Source: an uncultured Lachnospiraceae bacterium (lineage in GTDB: Bacteria; Bacillota; Clostridia; Lachnospirales; Lachnospiraceae). From it: DNA of 43,684 nucleotides. The notes below the pieces were generated by a model. That model was not told where the DNA came from. It worked only from the letters and a program-made list of their open reading frames with translations, and did not search any database. Positions 26,288 to 33,264 of the stretch are shown one piece after another. Each line of letters opens with the position of its first letter. Position 1 is the stretch's first letter. The stretch is from contig CAJUFQ010000030.1 of assembly GCA_910585625.1 (NCBI GenBank), forward strand, positions 1-43,684, read 5' to 3'. Made by a program: the position numbers and the translations under genes.

Positions 26288-27598
26288 TCACTTATTTTTT
26301 CTGCTGAAATACATCTCGGAAATAAGCCCCCTGGTTGGGAAGGCCTGGATTCGCCTCTTCCCCTTTTTAAAAACTGCCGTATCCAGTCTCTTGCCATCCT
26401 CATCTTCCACGAAGAAAGCCACGCCTCCTTTTACCTTGCGGCCCAATTTCCGCTCTGCGTCTTTCAAGGTAATGTCAATCACATTGTCAAGCTGTTCGAT
26501 TTCTTTTTTCAGCATCCCCCCAGGTTCTTTCTTCTGGTAAAGATAACAGGTATAACCGCCTGACGCCAGCCATTGCACATAGGGCTTGATTTTACCGGCC
26601 TTACGCACTTTTTCCAGTATATACTGATGATAATCCCGGTAGCTGTTTTCCCATTCTTCCGCCACCTCTGCCGTGCCTCTGTAATCCGGCAAATCGTAAT
26701 GTTCCGACAGATAATCTCCGATATATGAGGTTATTTTTTTAGCGCCGAACAGATTCGTATGCCCCCTGTCTCCATAATCCACCCCATAATCCACAATACC
26801 CTCGTCCGTCAGGTCTTGGTATTTTACACCGTATTCCTCCGCGAGCCGGGACACAGCGTTCATGACGCTCTGTTCTTCCTCGTCCCTGCAGAAAGGCACG
26901 CCGATCAGCAACAGTTCGATTTTCCTTTCTTTACATGCCTCTATGATCTTCCGTAAGTAAAAAAATCCTAACGTATCCATTTCAGATACCTTTTCTGTAC
27001 GGACGACCTCATAATCCGATCCGTCCATCAGATTGTTATTGAAGTAAAATCCTTTTGAGGCGGACGGCGAAAAGATAAAATCTTTCTTCGACAAATCATC
27101 CCAACGGTTATGGTATACAGAAAATTTACAGATATATTCAAACCGCTCTTCCCATGTGTCAAAAATATCACAGATTCCCCTGATTTTAACAGGGGAAAGT
27201 GGTATGCTGTCAAACCCGGTATGGACCGTCCCGGTTTCTTCTTCCACCTGACGCCTATCATTGAACCGGGCTTTATGGGGATCCAGCACCATCACTTTTG
27301 GCTCTCCGTACTGTAAAGCGCACATCATCGTCCAATACGTTTGCGGCATCAGGCTTCCCGGCGCAGCCAAATCATAAGAACGGATCCCATGCTGCTTCCA
27401 CAACATCATAGGATCGATAGAATCATAAATATGGCTTGTCCCTATGAACCAGACGTCATAATCTTCCGGATTCTGCCAAAACGCAGAATAACGTTCTTCA
27501 CTTTCCTTCCTCTCAAACACAAAAGAAACCCTGCTTAAAATAATGCCTAACACAATCATAAAGCAGAGCGAGGCCGCCACTTTCTTTAACTTACACAT
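26288..27598 (-). CDS. SGNH-type hydrolase/acyltransferase partner of MBOAT (membrane-anchored)
   Basis: A 436-residue extracytoplasmic protein with one N-terminal membrane anchor (about 8-24). The SGNH/GDSL-like domain has the nucleophile serine in FIGTSH (Ser55) and a C-terminal DRGHTNLFG motif that supplies Asp/His. The layout matches DltD/AlgX/AlgJ-like proteins, which complete transfer of acetyl or other acyl groups to cell-surface polymers. It starts 18 bp after the MBOAT stop, the usual pairing. I chose ATG 27598 with GGAGGG seven bases upstream; a GTG at 27613 would bury that site. The C-terminal 90 residues (after GGYTCYLYQ) are an extra domain I do not recognise. Confidence 0.83.
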   Translation of the reverse strand: MCKLKKVAASLCFMIVLGIILSRVSFVFERKESEERYSAFWQNPEDYDVWFIGTSHIYDSIDPMMLWKQHGIRSYDLAAPGSLMPQTYWTMMCALQYGEPKVMVLDPHKARFNDRRQVEEETGTVHTGFDSIPLSPVKIRGICDIFDTWEERFEYICKFSVYHNRWDDLSKKDFIFSPSASKGFYFNNNLMDGSDYEVVRTEKVSEMDTLGFFYLRKIIEACKERKIELLLIGVPFCRDEEEQSVMNAVSRLAEEYGVKYQDLTDEGIVDYGVDYGDRGHTNLFGAKKITSYIGDYLSEHYDLPDYRGTAEVAEEWENSYRDYHQYILEKVRKAGKIKPYVQWLASGGYTCYLYQKKEPGGMLKKEIEQLDNVIDITLKDAERKLGRKVKGGVAFFVEDEDGKRLDTAVFKKGKRRIQAFPTRGLISEMYFSRKNK

Positions 27599-27616
27599 AT
27601 TCTGTCCCTCCACGCC

Positions 27617-29101
27617 CTAAAACTGAAAATACACGAATGCCTGCGCGTCGTAGGCATTTCCCCAAATGCCGAAAATCAGCACGAACAGGATGCCCAGGAT
27701 GTAAACAGGCCAGCGGCACCAGATATTCTGCTCCAGCAGCTTGTCCATGAAATTAATGTTCTTATATTTCATCCAGTCTGCAATCAGGAGAACCGCCAGA
27801 GAAAATACCAGCAGATGGAACTGCTTCTGGGTAAGGCCCAGCTTGTATATGGAATTGTTCAGGAAAATCCAGGGGTTATATACGGTAAAAATGCTCTTAA
27901 TAATATGCAGCGCGTCACTCATGCTTTCCGCGCGGAAGAATATCCAGGTAAAATCAACAAGCACGAATGTCACTGCCGTCTTGAGGAATTTATGCCCCAG
28001 GCTGTCCTCCTTCACATCGAATGCTTTTGCCGCCCTCTCCCGCAGAGGCATCATCAGGCTTCCTACCACCTGGAACAAGCCGTTGAGCCCTCCCCAGACA
28101 ACATACGTCCACTGCGCCCCATGCCACAGCCCGCTCACCAGAAACACAATCATGATATTAACATATTTCCTCGCAGTACCTTTGCGGTTCCCCCCAAGCG
28201 GGATATATAAGTAATCCCGAAACCAGGAAGTCAGGGAAATATGCCACCGCCTCCAGAATTCCGCTACGGATTTGGCAAAATAAGGGCAGTCAAAATTCTC
28301 CATCAGACGAAATCCCATGACTTGCGCAGCCCCTACCGCAATCAGGGAATATCCAGAAAAATCACAGTATATCTGTATGGCAAACAGGACGCTCGCCAGC
28401 AGATAATATGCCCCTTGATAATCACCCGGGCTGCCATAGACCGTATCCACCAAGATCCCAATGCGGTCGGCAATGACAATCTTCTGGAAATATCCCCAGA
28501 GCATGACCAAAAGCCCCCGCCGGAAATCCTCATAGGAAAAAACATGCTCTTTGCCAATCTGCTTTAGCAGATTTTTGGAACGCTCAATCGGCCCAGCCAC
28601 CAGCTGCGGGAAAAATGAAACGAACAGCGCATATTTCAAGAAATTCCGTTCCACATAAATGTCCTTTCGGTATACATCCATCGTATAACTGAGCGCCTGG
28701 AAAATATAGAAAGAAATCCCTACGGGCAGCAGGAGGTCAAACTTCGGCACACTCAGCTGCAGATGGCATCTTGCCAGGATAAAATTGATATTGTCAACAG
28801 CAAAATCAAAATATTTGAACAGGAACAGCAAGGAAAGGTTCATGGCAAAACTAAGGCCCACATAGAATTTCTTCCTTTTTTCCGGCTTTCCCTTTCTGTC
28901 GCATCCATCAATCAAAAGCCCGCTCGCATAGGTGACCGCCGTAGAATAAAACAGCAGCGCCGCATACTTCGCATTCCAGCACATATAGAAGAAATAACTT
29001 GCCAGCAGCAGCCAGAGATGCCTGACTTTCTTAGGGATTGCAAAATAAACCAATGCAACGACCGGAAAAAAAATAATAAAATTTATTGAGTTAAAAAGCA
29101 T
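27617..29101 (-). CDS. MBOAT-family O-acyltransferase (AlgI/DltB-like)
   Basis: A 494-residue polytopic membrane protein with about eleven hydrophobic segments. MBOAT signatures are FWRRWHISLTSWFRDYLYIPLGG and the active-site histidine in LWHGAQWTYVVWGGLNG. Such proteins bring acyl groups across the membrane for O-acetylation of exopolysaccharide or D-alanylation-like modification. With no dltA/dltC here, polysaccharide O-acetylation is likelier. I chose ATG 29101 (GGAGG nine bases upstream); the reading frame stays open 237 bp further upstream, through repeat copy B, but without coding character. A promoter lies 44-72 bp upstream. Confidence 0.9.
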   Translation of the reverse strand: MLFNSINFIIFFPVVALVYFAIPKKVRHLWLLLASYFFYMCWNAKYAALLFYSTAVTYASGLLIDGCDRKGKPEKRKKFYVGLSFAMNLSLLFLFKYFDFAVDNINFILARCHLQLSVPKFDLLLPVGISFYIFQALSYTMDVYRKDIYVERNFLKYALFVSFFPQLVAGPIERSKNLLKQIGKEHVFSYEDFRRGLLVMLWGYFQKIVIADRIGILVDTVYGSPGDYQGAYYLLASVLFAIQIYCDFSGYSLIAVGAAQVMGFRLMENFDCPYFAKSVAEFWRRWHISLTSWFRDYLYIPLGGNRKGTARKYVNIMIVFLVSGLWHGAQWTYVVWGGLNGLFQVVGSLMMPLRERAAKAFDVKEDSLGHKFLKTAVTFVLVDFTWIFFRAESMSDALHIIKSIFTVYNPWIFLNNSIYKLGLTQKQFHLLVFSLAVLLIADWMKYKNINFMDKLLEQNIWCRWPVYILGILFVLIFGIWGNAYDAQAFVYFQF

Positions 29102-29144
29102 TTCATAAATCCTCCAGATAAAAATACACAATTTACCGTTTGAC

Positions 29145-29173
29145 ATTTTAGTACAATTTCCCCAAAAAGTAAA
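29145..29173 (-). promoter_or_regulatory. Promoter of the MBOAT-SGNH operon
   Basis: On the minus strand, TTTACT (29168-29173) and TAAAAT (29145-29150) have a 17-bp spacer, about 45 bp before the MBOAT start. A TTGACA further upstream gives a second, weaker option. Confidence 0.6.
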
Positions 29174-29225
29174 TAGAGATTTTTGTTTTACTTTTCTCAT
29201 GATTCGGGTGTCAAAAGAATTGACG

Positions 29226-29260
29226 CAACCGGCGAGCTGGCTGTCCCCTCCCGCCGGTTT
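29226..29260. other. Perfect inverted repeat beside repeat copy B
   Basis: AACCGGCG and CGCCGGTT are separated by a 17-base GC-rich loop, abutting copy B. There is no clear T-run on either strand. It may be part of the mobile repeat or a weak terminator for dapF. Confidence 0.45.
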
Positions 29261-29330
29261 ATTTCCGCGAGCAATGAGCCAAGCAACCGCGCTTGCGCGG
29301 ATATTTGGCGAATGCCGCGAGGTATTTGAC
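29258..29330 (-). repeat. Dispersed palindromic repeat, copy B (73 bp)
   Basis: Inverted relative to copy A (10524-10628). It has the same hairpin tip (CCGCGC-TT-GCGCGG in this orientation), with substitutions at only a few positions over the shared part, and the same TTTATTTC and TATTTGAC ends, but lacks an internal segment of about 32 bp present in copy A. It lies 33 bp past the dapF stop codon. Confidence 0.85.
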
Positions 29331-29362
29331 TCATACAAGCTTATTTTTCAGGCTTCCGGCAA

Positions 29363-30208
29363 TTATGAGAAAAAATGCTCCGCCAGCGTAAACGTCCCCA
29401 CAAGCTCTACGCTGCCTGTCATATAGATTCTCCCTTCCTCATCAAACTCCACGTCCAGGTCTCCCCCCTGCATATGCACGGTGACCTTGCTGCCTACAAG
29501 CCCCATACGATTTGCCGCCGCTGCCGCCGCGCAGGCCCCGGTGCCGGAGGCAAGCGTGTAGCCTGCCCCACGCTCATAAATCTCTATCGCTATATTTTCC
29601 CTGTCGATAACTTTACACAGCTGCATGTTCATCCTCTCCGGGAAGTAGGAAGCCTTCTCCACATGCGGCCCAAGCAATTTCGCTTTCTGCGGCGTCACCT
29701 CCTCCACCATAATCACGCAGTTCGGATTTCCCACAGACAAGCAAGTGGTATTATAGACATTATCCCAAAACCGCAGATGGGCGTTGACGACTTCCCCTTC
29801 TAAGCCATTGAGCTTCATCTGCGGGCCTGCGTACATGGGCCTACCCATATTGACCCGCATCATATTCCCGTCCTCCTGCAGGAACTTCACCTCCACCTCG
29901 CCCGCAAGCATATCCAACGTAACTTCCCTTTCACGGATGTATCCTTCATCCAGAAGATATTTGGCAAATATACGCACTCCGTTCCCGCTCTGCTCGGCCT
30001 CGGAACCATCTGGGTTGAAAATGCGTACCCTGATCCTGCCGTTTTCCCTGAGCGGCCCATACAAGATACCGTCTGCGCCCACCCCGAAATTCCTCCTGCA
30101 GAGCATTTCAATATTCCTTCGTTGCAGCGCAATATCATTCTTATTCGGATCCAGCACCAAATAGTCATTGCCCAGCCCATGGTATTTTTTCAATGTGATA
30201 TGATTCAT
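29363..30208 (-). CDS. dapF: Diaminopimelate epimerase homologue lacking both catalytic cysteines
   Basis: The overall family match is strong: YHGLGNDYLVLD at the N-terminus, RRNFGVGADGILYG, FNPDGSEAEQSGNGVRI, SVGNPNCVIMV and ERGAGYTLASGTGACAAA. It has 281 residues, normal length. DapF interconverts LL- and meso-diaminopimelate using two cysteines, one in CGNG and one in ACGTG. Here both are serine (Ser74, codon AGC; Ser221, codon TCC), and the glutamate usually found in GAGET is Tyr217. The changes are consistent with each other and the frame is intact, so this is unlikely to be sequencing error. It may be a DapF subfamily with a serine-based or altered reaction, or a non-enzymatic relative. 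I cannot say how common the variant is. Confidence 0.8.
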   Translation of the reverse strand: MNHITLKKYHGLGNDYLVLDPNKNDIALQRRNIEMLCRRNFGVGADGILYGPLRENGRIRVRIFNPDGSEAEQSGNGVRIFAKYLLDEGYIREREVTLDMLAGEVEVKFLQEDGNMMRVNMGRPMYAGPQMKLNGLEGEVVNAHLRFWDNVYNTTCLSVGNPNCVIMVEEVTPQKAKLLGPHVEKASYFPERMNMQLCKVIDRENIAIEIYERGAGYTLASGTGACAAAAAANRMGLVGSKVTVHMQGGDLDVEFDEEGRIYMTGSVELVGTFTLAEHFFS

Positions 30209-30292
30209 GTTTTCTGACTTTCCCTCGAAATATCCATCCTCCTTTCATTTTATGCCTGATTGCTGCAACCTATGTTCCATAAGTGCGTACGC

Positions 30293-30318
30293 AAAAAGGA
30301 GGCAGATCCTCTGCCTCC
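30293..30318 (-). terminator. Rho-independent terminator after the 46-residue gene
   Basis: A perfect 9-bp stem GGAGGCAGA/TCTGCCTCC with a 3-base loop is followed on the minus strand by TTTTTGC. It closes the small-gene chain starting at 31037. Confidence 0.9.
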
Positions 30319-30345
30319 CCATTTCATGATTCCAGCCAGAATCCG

Positions 30346-30486
30346 TCACTGACGGATATAAATCCCCTGCTGCTCAATGAAGTCTTCCAGTTCGTCCTGG
30401 GCGTCCTGGGACCACGTCTCACTGAGCGCGGGTTCTTCTCCCTGCCTCTCTGAGGCAGTATCACGCTTATCTTCCTGCTCACGCAT
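30346..30486 (-). CDS. Small acidic protein, unknown function (46 residues)
   Basis: Starts MREQEDKRDT and ends GIYIRQ; rich in Glu, Asp and Gln, soluble. AAGGGAGG lies eight bases before ATG 30486, a near-ideal site; an in-frame ATG at 30525 lacks one. The start overlaps the stop of the upstream basic 34-residue gene, and a strong terminator follows the stop, so it looks like the last gene of a coupled operon. No family recognised. Confidence 0.6.
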   Translation of the reverse strand: MREQEDKRDTASERQGEEPALSETWSQDAQDELEDFIEQQGIYIRQ

Positions 30487-30583
30487 GGCTGCTGCCTCCC
30501 TTCTGATATCTTCCTGATGACGCATGTAGCTTTCGGACTTTTTTACGCACGCGCTTCGCCGCCCTACGAGCCATAATCTTCAT
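30479..30583 (-). CDS. Small highly basic protein (34 residues)
   Basis: The N-terminus MKIMARRAAKRVRKKVRKL is strongly cationic and could bind nucleic acid or membrane; an internal ATG at 30574 is an alternative start. Its 5' end overlaps the 3' end of the coiled-coil gene in another frame (AGGAGGGAC just before the ATG), and its stop overlaps the start of the acidic 46-residue gene. The overlaps on both sides are the main support for its being real. Confidence 0.45.
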   Translation of the reverse strand: MKIMARRAAKRVRKKVRKLHASSGRYQKGGSSHA

Positions 30584-31037
30584 GTCCCTCCTCTGGGACG
30601 GGGAAATCCGCTCCTCCATCAGCCGGTAATGTTTCCTCCATGTCCTGGCTTTTTGGGCTGTCTTCCACACTGTGGGCAGCAATAAGATCCTGCAGCTGCT
30701 TACTTTTCTCACTGAGAATCGCCTCCACTCTCTCCTGGGTTATCCCGCTCATGCGGCGCTTGCCGGTAGCATCCATCCCGGTCTCTAACTGCCGCTCCAG
30801 CATCTCACGGTCTGCAATCAGCCTCTGGATTTCCATCGCCATTTTGTTATTCTGTTCCTCCTTAAGCTTCCTGACAACTTCTTCCGCCGCCTCCCTGTCT
30901 TCCTGCAGCTGCTGGTGCTTCTCCTCATTGGCCCTGCGTTCCAGCTCTTCCCTGCTGGTATAGATGACATTGCTGCGCTTCACAATACTCCTGGCAATCC
31001 TTTCGCGCTCATTTCTTTTATCAATCGCATCCTTCAT
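30564..31037 (-). CDS. Coiled-coil protein of unknown function (157 residues)
   Basis: A soluble, highly charged, nearly all-helical protein. A long coiled coil at about 22-100 includes EELERRANEEKHQQLQ and EMLERQLETGM; the tail is acidic. No enzymatic motif. I chose ATG 31037, which has AGGAGA eight bases upstream; earlier in-frame ATGs lack one. It diverges from truncated sigG, and the two share a control region with a perfect 11-bp inverted repeat. It begins a chain of three overlapping genes ending at a terminator. Being next to sigG might suggest a sporulation role; this is inference only. Confidence 0.65.
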   Translation of the reverse strand: MKDAIDKRNERERIARSIVKRSNVIYTSREELERRANEEKHQQLQEDREAAEEVVRKLKEEQNNKMAMEIQRLIADREMLERQLETGMDATGKRRMSGITQERVEAILSEKSKQLQDLIAAHSVEDSPKSQDMEETLPADGGADFPVPEEGHEDYGS

Positions 31038-31153
31038 AGTTCCATCTCCTGTTTCCTGCTGTGAAATCCCAGAAGACACTGACGTCCTTCCGGCAGCTTG
31101 TTGCTGCAGCCCGTCCATGCTGAAAGCACCGGCCGGACTGTTCCTTGATATAA

Positions 31154-31198
31154 AGTATAGCACGAAATTTCCATGAATAAAAGTAGTAAATTTCGTGC
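31154..31198 (-). promoter_or_regulatory. Divergent control region with perfect 11-bp inverted repeat and extended -10
   Basis: GCACGAAATTT (31160-31170) and AAATTTCGTGC (31188-31198) are exact inverted copies 17 bp apart. On the minus strand an extended -10, TGC-TATACT, occupies 31154-31162, so one arm overlaps the promoter of the coiled-coil gene. The other arm lies 40 bp before sigG. This looks like an operator acting on both genes; the regulator is unknown. Confidence 0.55.
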
Positions 31199-31238
31199 AT
31201 CATTTTAATATACAAAACAAAAATCGGGAGGTACCATT

Positions 31239-31553
31239 ATGGCGGCATACAAAGTCGAAATCTGCGGGGTGAACACATCTAAACTCCCTGTGTTAAAAGA
31301 CGAGGAGAAAGGAGACCTCTTTTCCCGGATCAAGGCTGGGGACATGGAAGCCCGGGAAACTTACATCAAAGGAAACCTCCGCCTCGTCCTGAGCGTCATC
31401 AAACGTTTTTCGAACAGCAACGAGAATGTAGACGATCTGTTCCAAATCGGCTGTATCGGCTTAATCAAATCCATCGACAACTTCAACCCGGACATCGGCG
31501 TGAAATTTTCTACTTATGCAGTGCCAATGAACATTCCTTGTCGAAAACCTTAG
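31239..31553 (+). pseudogene. sigG: sigG 5' part: sporulation sigma factor G, interrupted after codon 97
   Basis: Sigma-G directs late forespore transcription. The start (GGGAGG then ATG) and residues 1-97 match SigG closely: KVEICGVNTSKLPVLK, GNLRLVLSVIKRFSNSNENVDDLFQIGCIGLIKSIDNF and VKFSTYAVPM. The normal continuation IIGEIRRYLRDNN (end of region 2, then regions 3 and 4) is absent; after base 31530 the frame gives seven foreign residues and a stop. About 160 residues are missing and I do not find them anywhere in this window. The break falls in an AATGA pentamer (31526-31530), and a serine recombinase gene ends 20 bp further on. The alternatives are an element inserted in sigG, an inversion end, or an assembly join. 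Confidence 0.9.
31526..31549. other. Probable recombination junction (half-site) in sigG
   Basis: Homology to sigG ends inside or just after AATGA (31526-31530). The following 19 bases up to the recombinase stop codon belong to the inserted side. Large serine recombinases leave half-attachment sites of this kind next to their gene. I recall AATGA as the crossover sequence reported for the skin element of Bacillus sigK; that should be checked. Confidence 0.6.
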
Positions 31554-32911
31554 AGAGAGAAATCGATATGCACGTGGGAATCCGTGATTACCACCTTGTT
31601 CACCAGCTTCCGCACGATATGCTTTTTCTGCTTCACATCCATGCCATCCCAAAGTTCCTCCACCGTCAGCAGAAGCTCCGCTTTTTCTTTCCTACCTGCA
31701 AGGACGGCGTCATTATTTGTGCTTGACTCAAGCTGCTTATTGACCTGCCCCAATTTCTTCTTCAGGTCTTCGATTGTTTCCAGCAGGATATCATTGTCCT
31801 CCTCTGCAGCATAGATGTTGTACAATTTCTTTATTTTCTTATTCAGCGCCTTCTGCTGTTCCTGCAGCAAGGATATGGTGTCGCCGGGCGCCAGGGATTC
31901 CGTCTCGCTCGGCTTATAATTATTGGCAAATTCGAAGATAGCGCGTATGGCCTCCGCTTCCACTTCCTCTGCCCACACCCGCTCCTGCCCGCAGTCCGGA
32001 TCCTTGACCAGATAAGGCTTAGACTTCTGCTGGGAATAACAAACCAGCTTAAAGCCCTTGTCTCCCCATTTTTGGTAACGCATCTTCGCCCCACATTTCC
32101 CACAGTGCAGCAGCCCGGTCAGAAGATGCTCAGACGTATTCGCCCGCACAAAGCTGCGCTCCACCATGCACCTCATGGCAATGTCATACATTTCCCTGGA
32201 GATAATCGGCTCGTGCTGCCCCTGGTACTCTTCCCCATTATACTCGATAATCCCGTAATTGCTTTTACGTGTCAGAATCTGGTAAACCAGCCTGTCGTAT
32301 TTCAGGCCCAAGAGGTTCGCAATCTCTTGCGGGGCCTTGCCCTCAATGTATAGCTTATAAATCTGCCGCACTTTCTCCGCATCTTTGTTGGGCACAAGGA
32401 CACCTTGTTCCTTGTCGTAATCATACCCGAAAGGCACGCGTCCTCCGCCCATCCACAGCCCTGACCTGACCCTCTCCTTCATCCCCATACGGGTGCGCAG
32501 GCGTATATTCTCACGCTCTAGCTGCGCAAATGCGGAGAGGATTCCCAGCATCAGCCTTCCCATGGGCGTAGACGTATCCATACTCTCGTTGAGCGACACG
32601 AAATCAACCCCATGAGGATTGAACACATCTTCAATCAGATATAACGTATCCTTCTGCGAACGGGACAGCCGGTCCAGCTTATATACAATGACATGGGAAA
32701 CCTTATCTGCATTCACGTCCTCAATCAGCCGCTGCATCTGCGGACGTTCAATGTTGCTGCCGGACCAGCCGCCGTCAATATAGAATTCGTATTTCTTAAT
32801 CCCTTTTGACACGCAGTATGCGGACAGCTGTTCCTTCTGCGCTTCGATGGAATACCCTTCTTCTGCCTGTGAGTCAGTCGATACTCTTATGTAGATTGCT
32901 GCAAACTTCAT
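31550..32911 (-). CDS. Large serine recombinase (SpoIVCA-like)
   Basis: A 453-residue site-specific recombinase. The N-terminal resolvase domain has YIRVSTDSQ with catalytic Ser11, YKLDRLSRS and the E-helix region GRLMLGILSAFAQLERENI. A recombinase domain at about 155-250, a zinc-ribbon with CGKCGAKM and a later cysteine pair, a coiled coil near 345-395 and a C-terminal helical end follow. All catalytic landmarks are intact, so it should be active. Its stop is 20 bp from the break in sigG, in convergent orientation, the same arrangement as spoIVCA beside the sigK 5' half in Bacillus. Its start overlaps the upstream 61-residue gene as ATGA. Confidence 0.93.
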   Translation of the reverse strand: MKFAAIYIRVSTDSQAEEGYSIEAQKEQLSAYCVSKGIKKYEFYIDGGWSGSNIERPQMQRLIEDVNADKVSHVIVYKLDRLSRSQKDTLYLIEDVFNPHGVDFVSLNESMDTSTPMGRLMLGILSAFAQLERENIRLRTRMGMKERVRSGLWMGGGRVPFGYDYDKEQGVLVPNKDAEKVRQIYKLYIEGKAPQEIANLLGLKYDRLVYQILTRKSNYGIIEYNGEEYQGQHEPIISREMYDIAMRCMVERSFVRANTSEHLLTGLLHCGKCGAKMRYQKWGDKGFKLVCYSQQKSKPYLVKDPDCGQERVWAEEVEAEAIRAIFEFANNYKPSETESLAPGDTISLLQEQQKALNKKIKKLYNIYAAEEDNDILLETIEDLKKKLGQVNKQLESSTNNDAVLAGRKEKAELLLTVEELWDGMDVKQKKHIVRKLVNKVVITDSHVHIDFSL

Positions 32912-33093
32912 CCTATGCCCTGTGCCTTCCCAGTCTCATGGGCAACAGGGACGCTGCCCTGTTCCCTATAACGATTCGTGGCATTCTGCTTTATTGCCTC
33001 CACGTAATCAATATAATCCTTTTTCGTAATCTCAATTTCCTTTAATTTTTCTGGTGCGATAGACTTTCCATTCACGGAATAACTGGCTGTCAT
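32908..33093 (-). CDS. Small protein coupled to the recombinase; candidate directionality factor (61 residues)
   Basis: Starts MTASYSVNGKSIAPEKLKEIEITKKDY, with a helical middle and a flexible Gln/Gly-rich end. AAGGGAAG precedes ATG 33093 and a TATAAT lies further upstream. Its stop overlaps the recombinase start, so translation is probably coupled. Excision by large serine recombinases needs a small recombination directionality factor, and in the C. difficile skin element a small protein plays this part, so this gene is a natural candidate. No sequence motif proves it. Confidence 0.6.
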   Translation of the reverse strand: MTASYSVNGKSIAPEKLKEIEITKKDYIDYVEAIKQNATNRYREQGSVPVAHETGKAQGIG

Positions 33094-33114
33094 AATTCTT
33101 CCCTTACTTTCTTA

Positions 33115-33173
33115 ATTATAATACTCCCATGCTGCTGATGAAAGTATTCCCATTAAAAGGAAAGGTATTCCCA
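33115..33173 (-). promoter_or_regulatory. Upstream region of the recombinase operon: -10 box and three TGGGAATA boxes
   Basis: On the minus strand, TATAAT (33115-33120) lies 22 bp before the 61-residue gene. Three related boxes, TGGGAATA (33166-33173, 33145-33152) and TGGGAGTA (33122-33129), recur every 21-23 bp, two helical turns. No convincing -35 is seen, so the boxes may bind an activator or be a non-sigma-A promoter context. Confidence 0.4.
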
Positions 33174-33264
33174 AATCCAGGAAAACGTCCGGGAACTGTC
33201 CTGCCAGAAGCAGAAAGGGACACTGACCAAGCCTGCCTATCCCCAGCTCTCCTGACACCCATTC

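Noticed and set aside
29102..29338. 79-residue N-terminal extension of the MBOAT protein
   Set aside because: Its codons run through repeat copy B and the promoter; the chosen ATG has an ideal GGAGG and starts a typical MBOAT helix.
31530..33264. A compact 1.6-kb element holding only the recombinase and the 61-residue gene, with sigG resuming after it
   Set aside because: The 33094-33264 gap translated in the plus-strand frames shows no SigG regions 3-4, so the simple small-element model does not fit.
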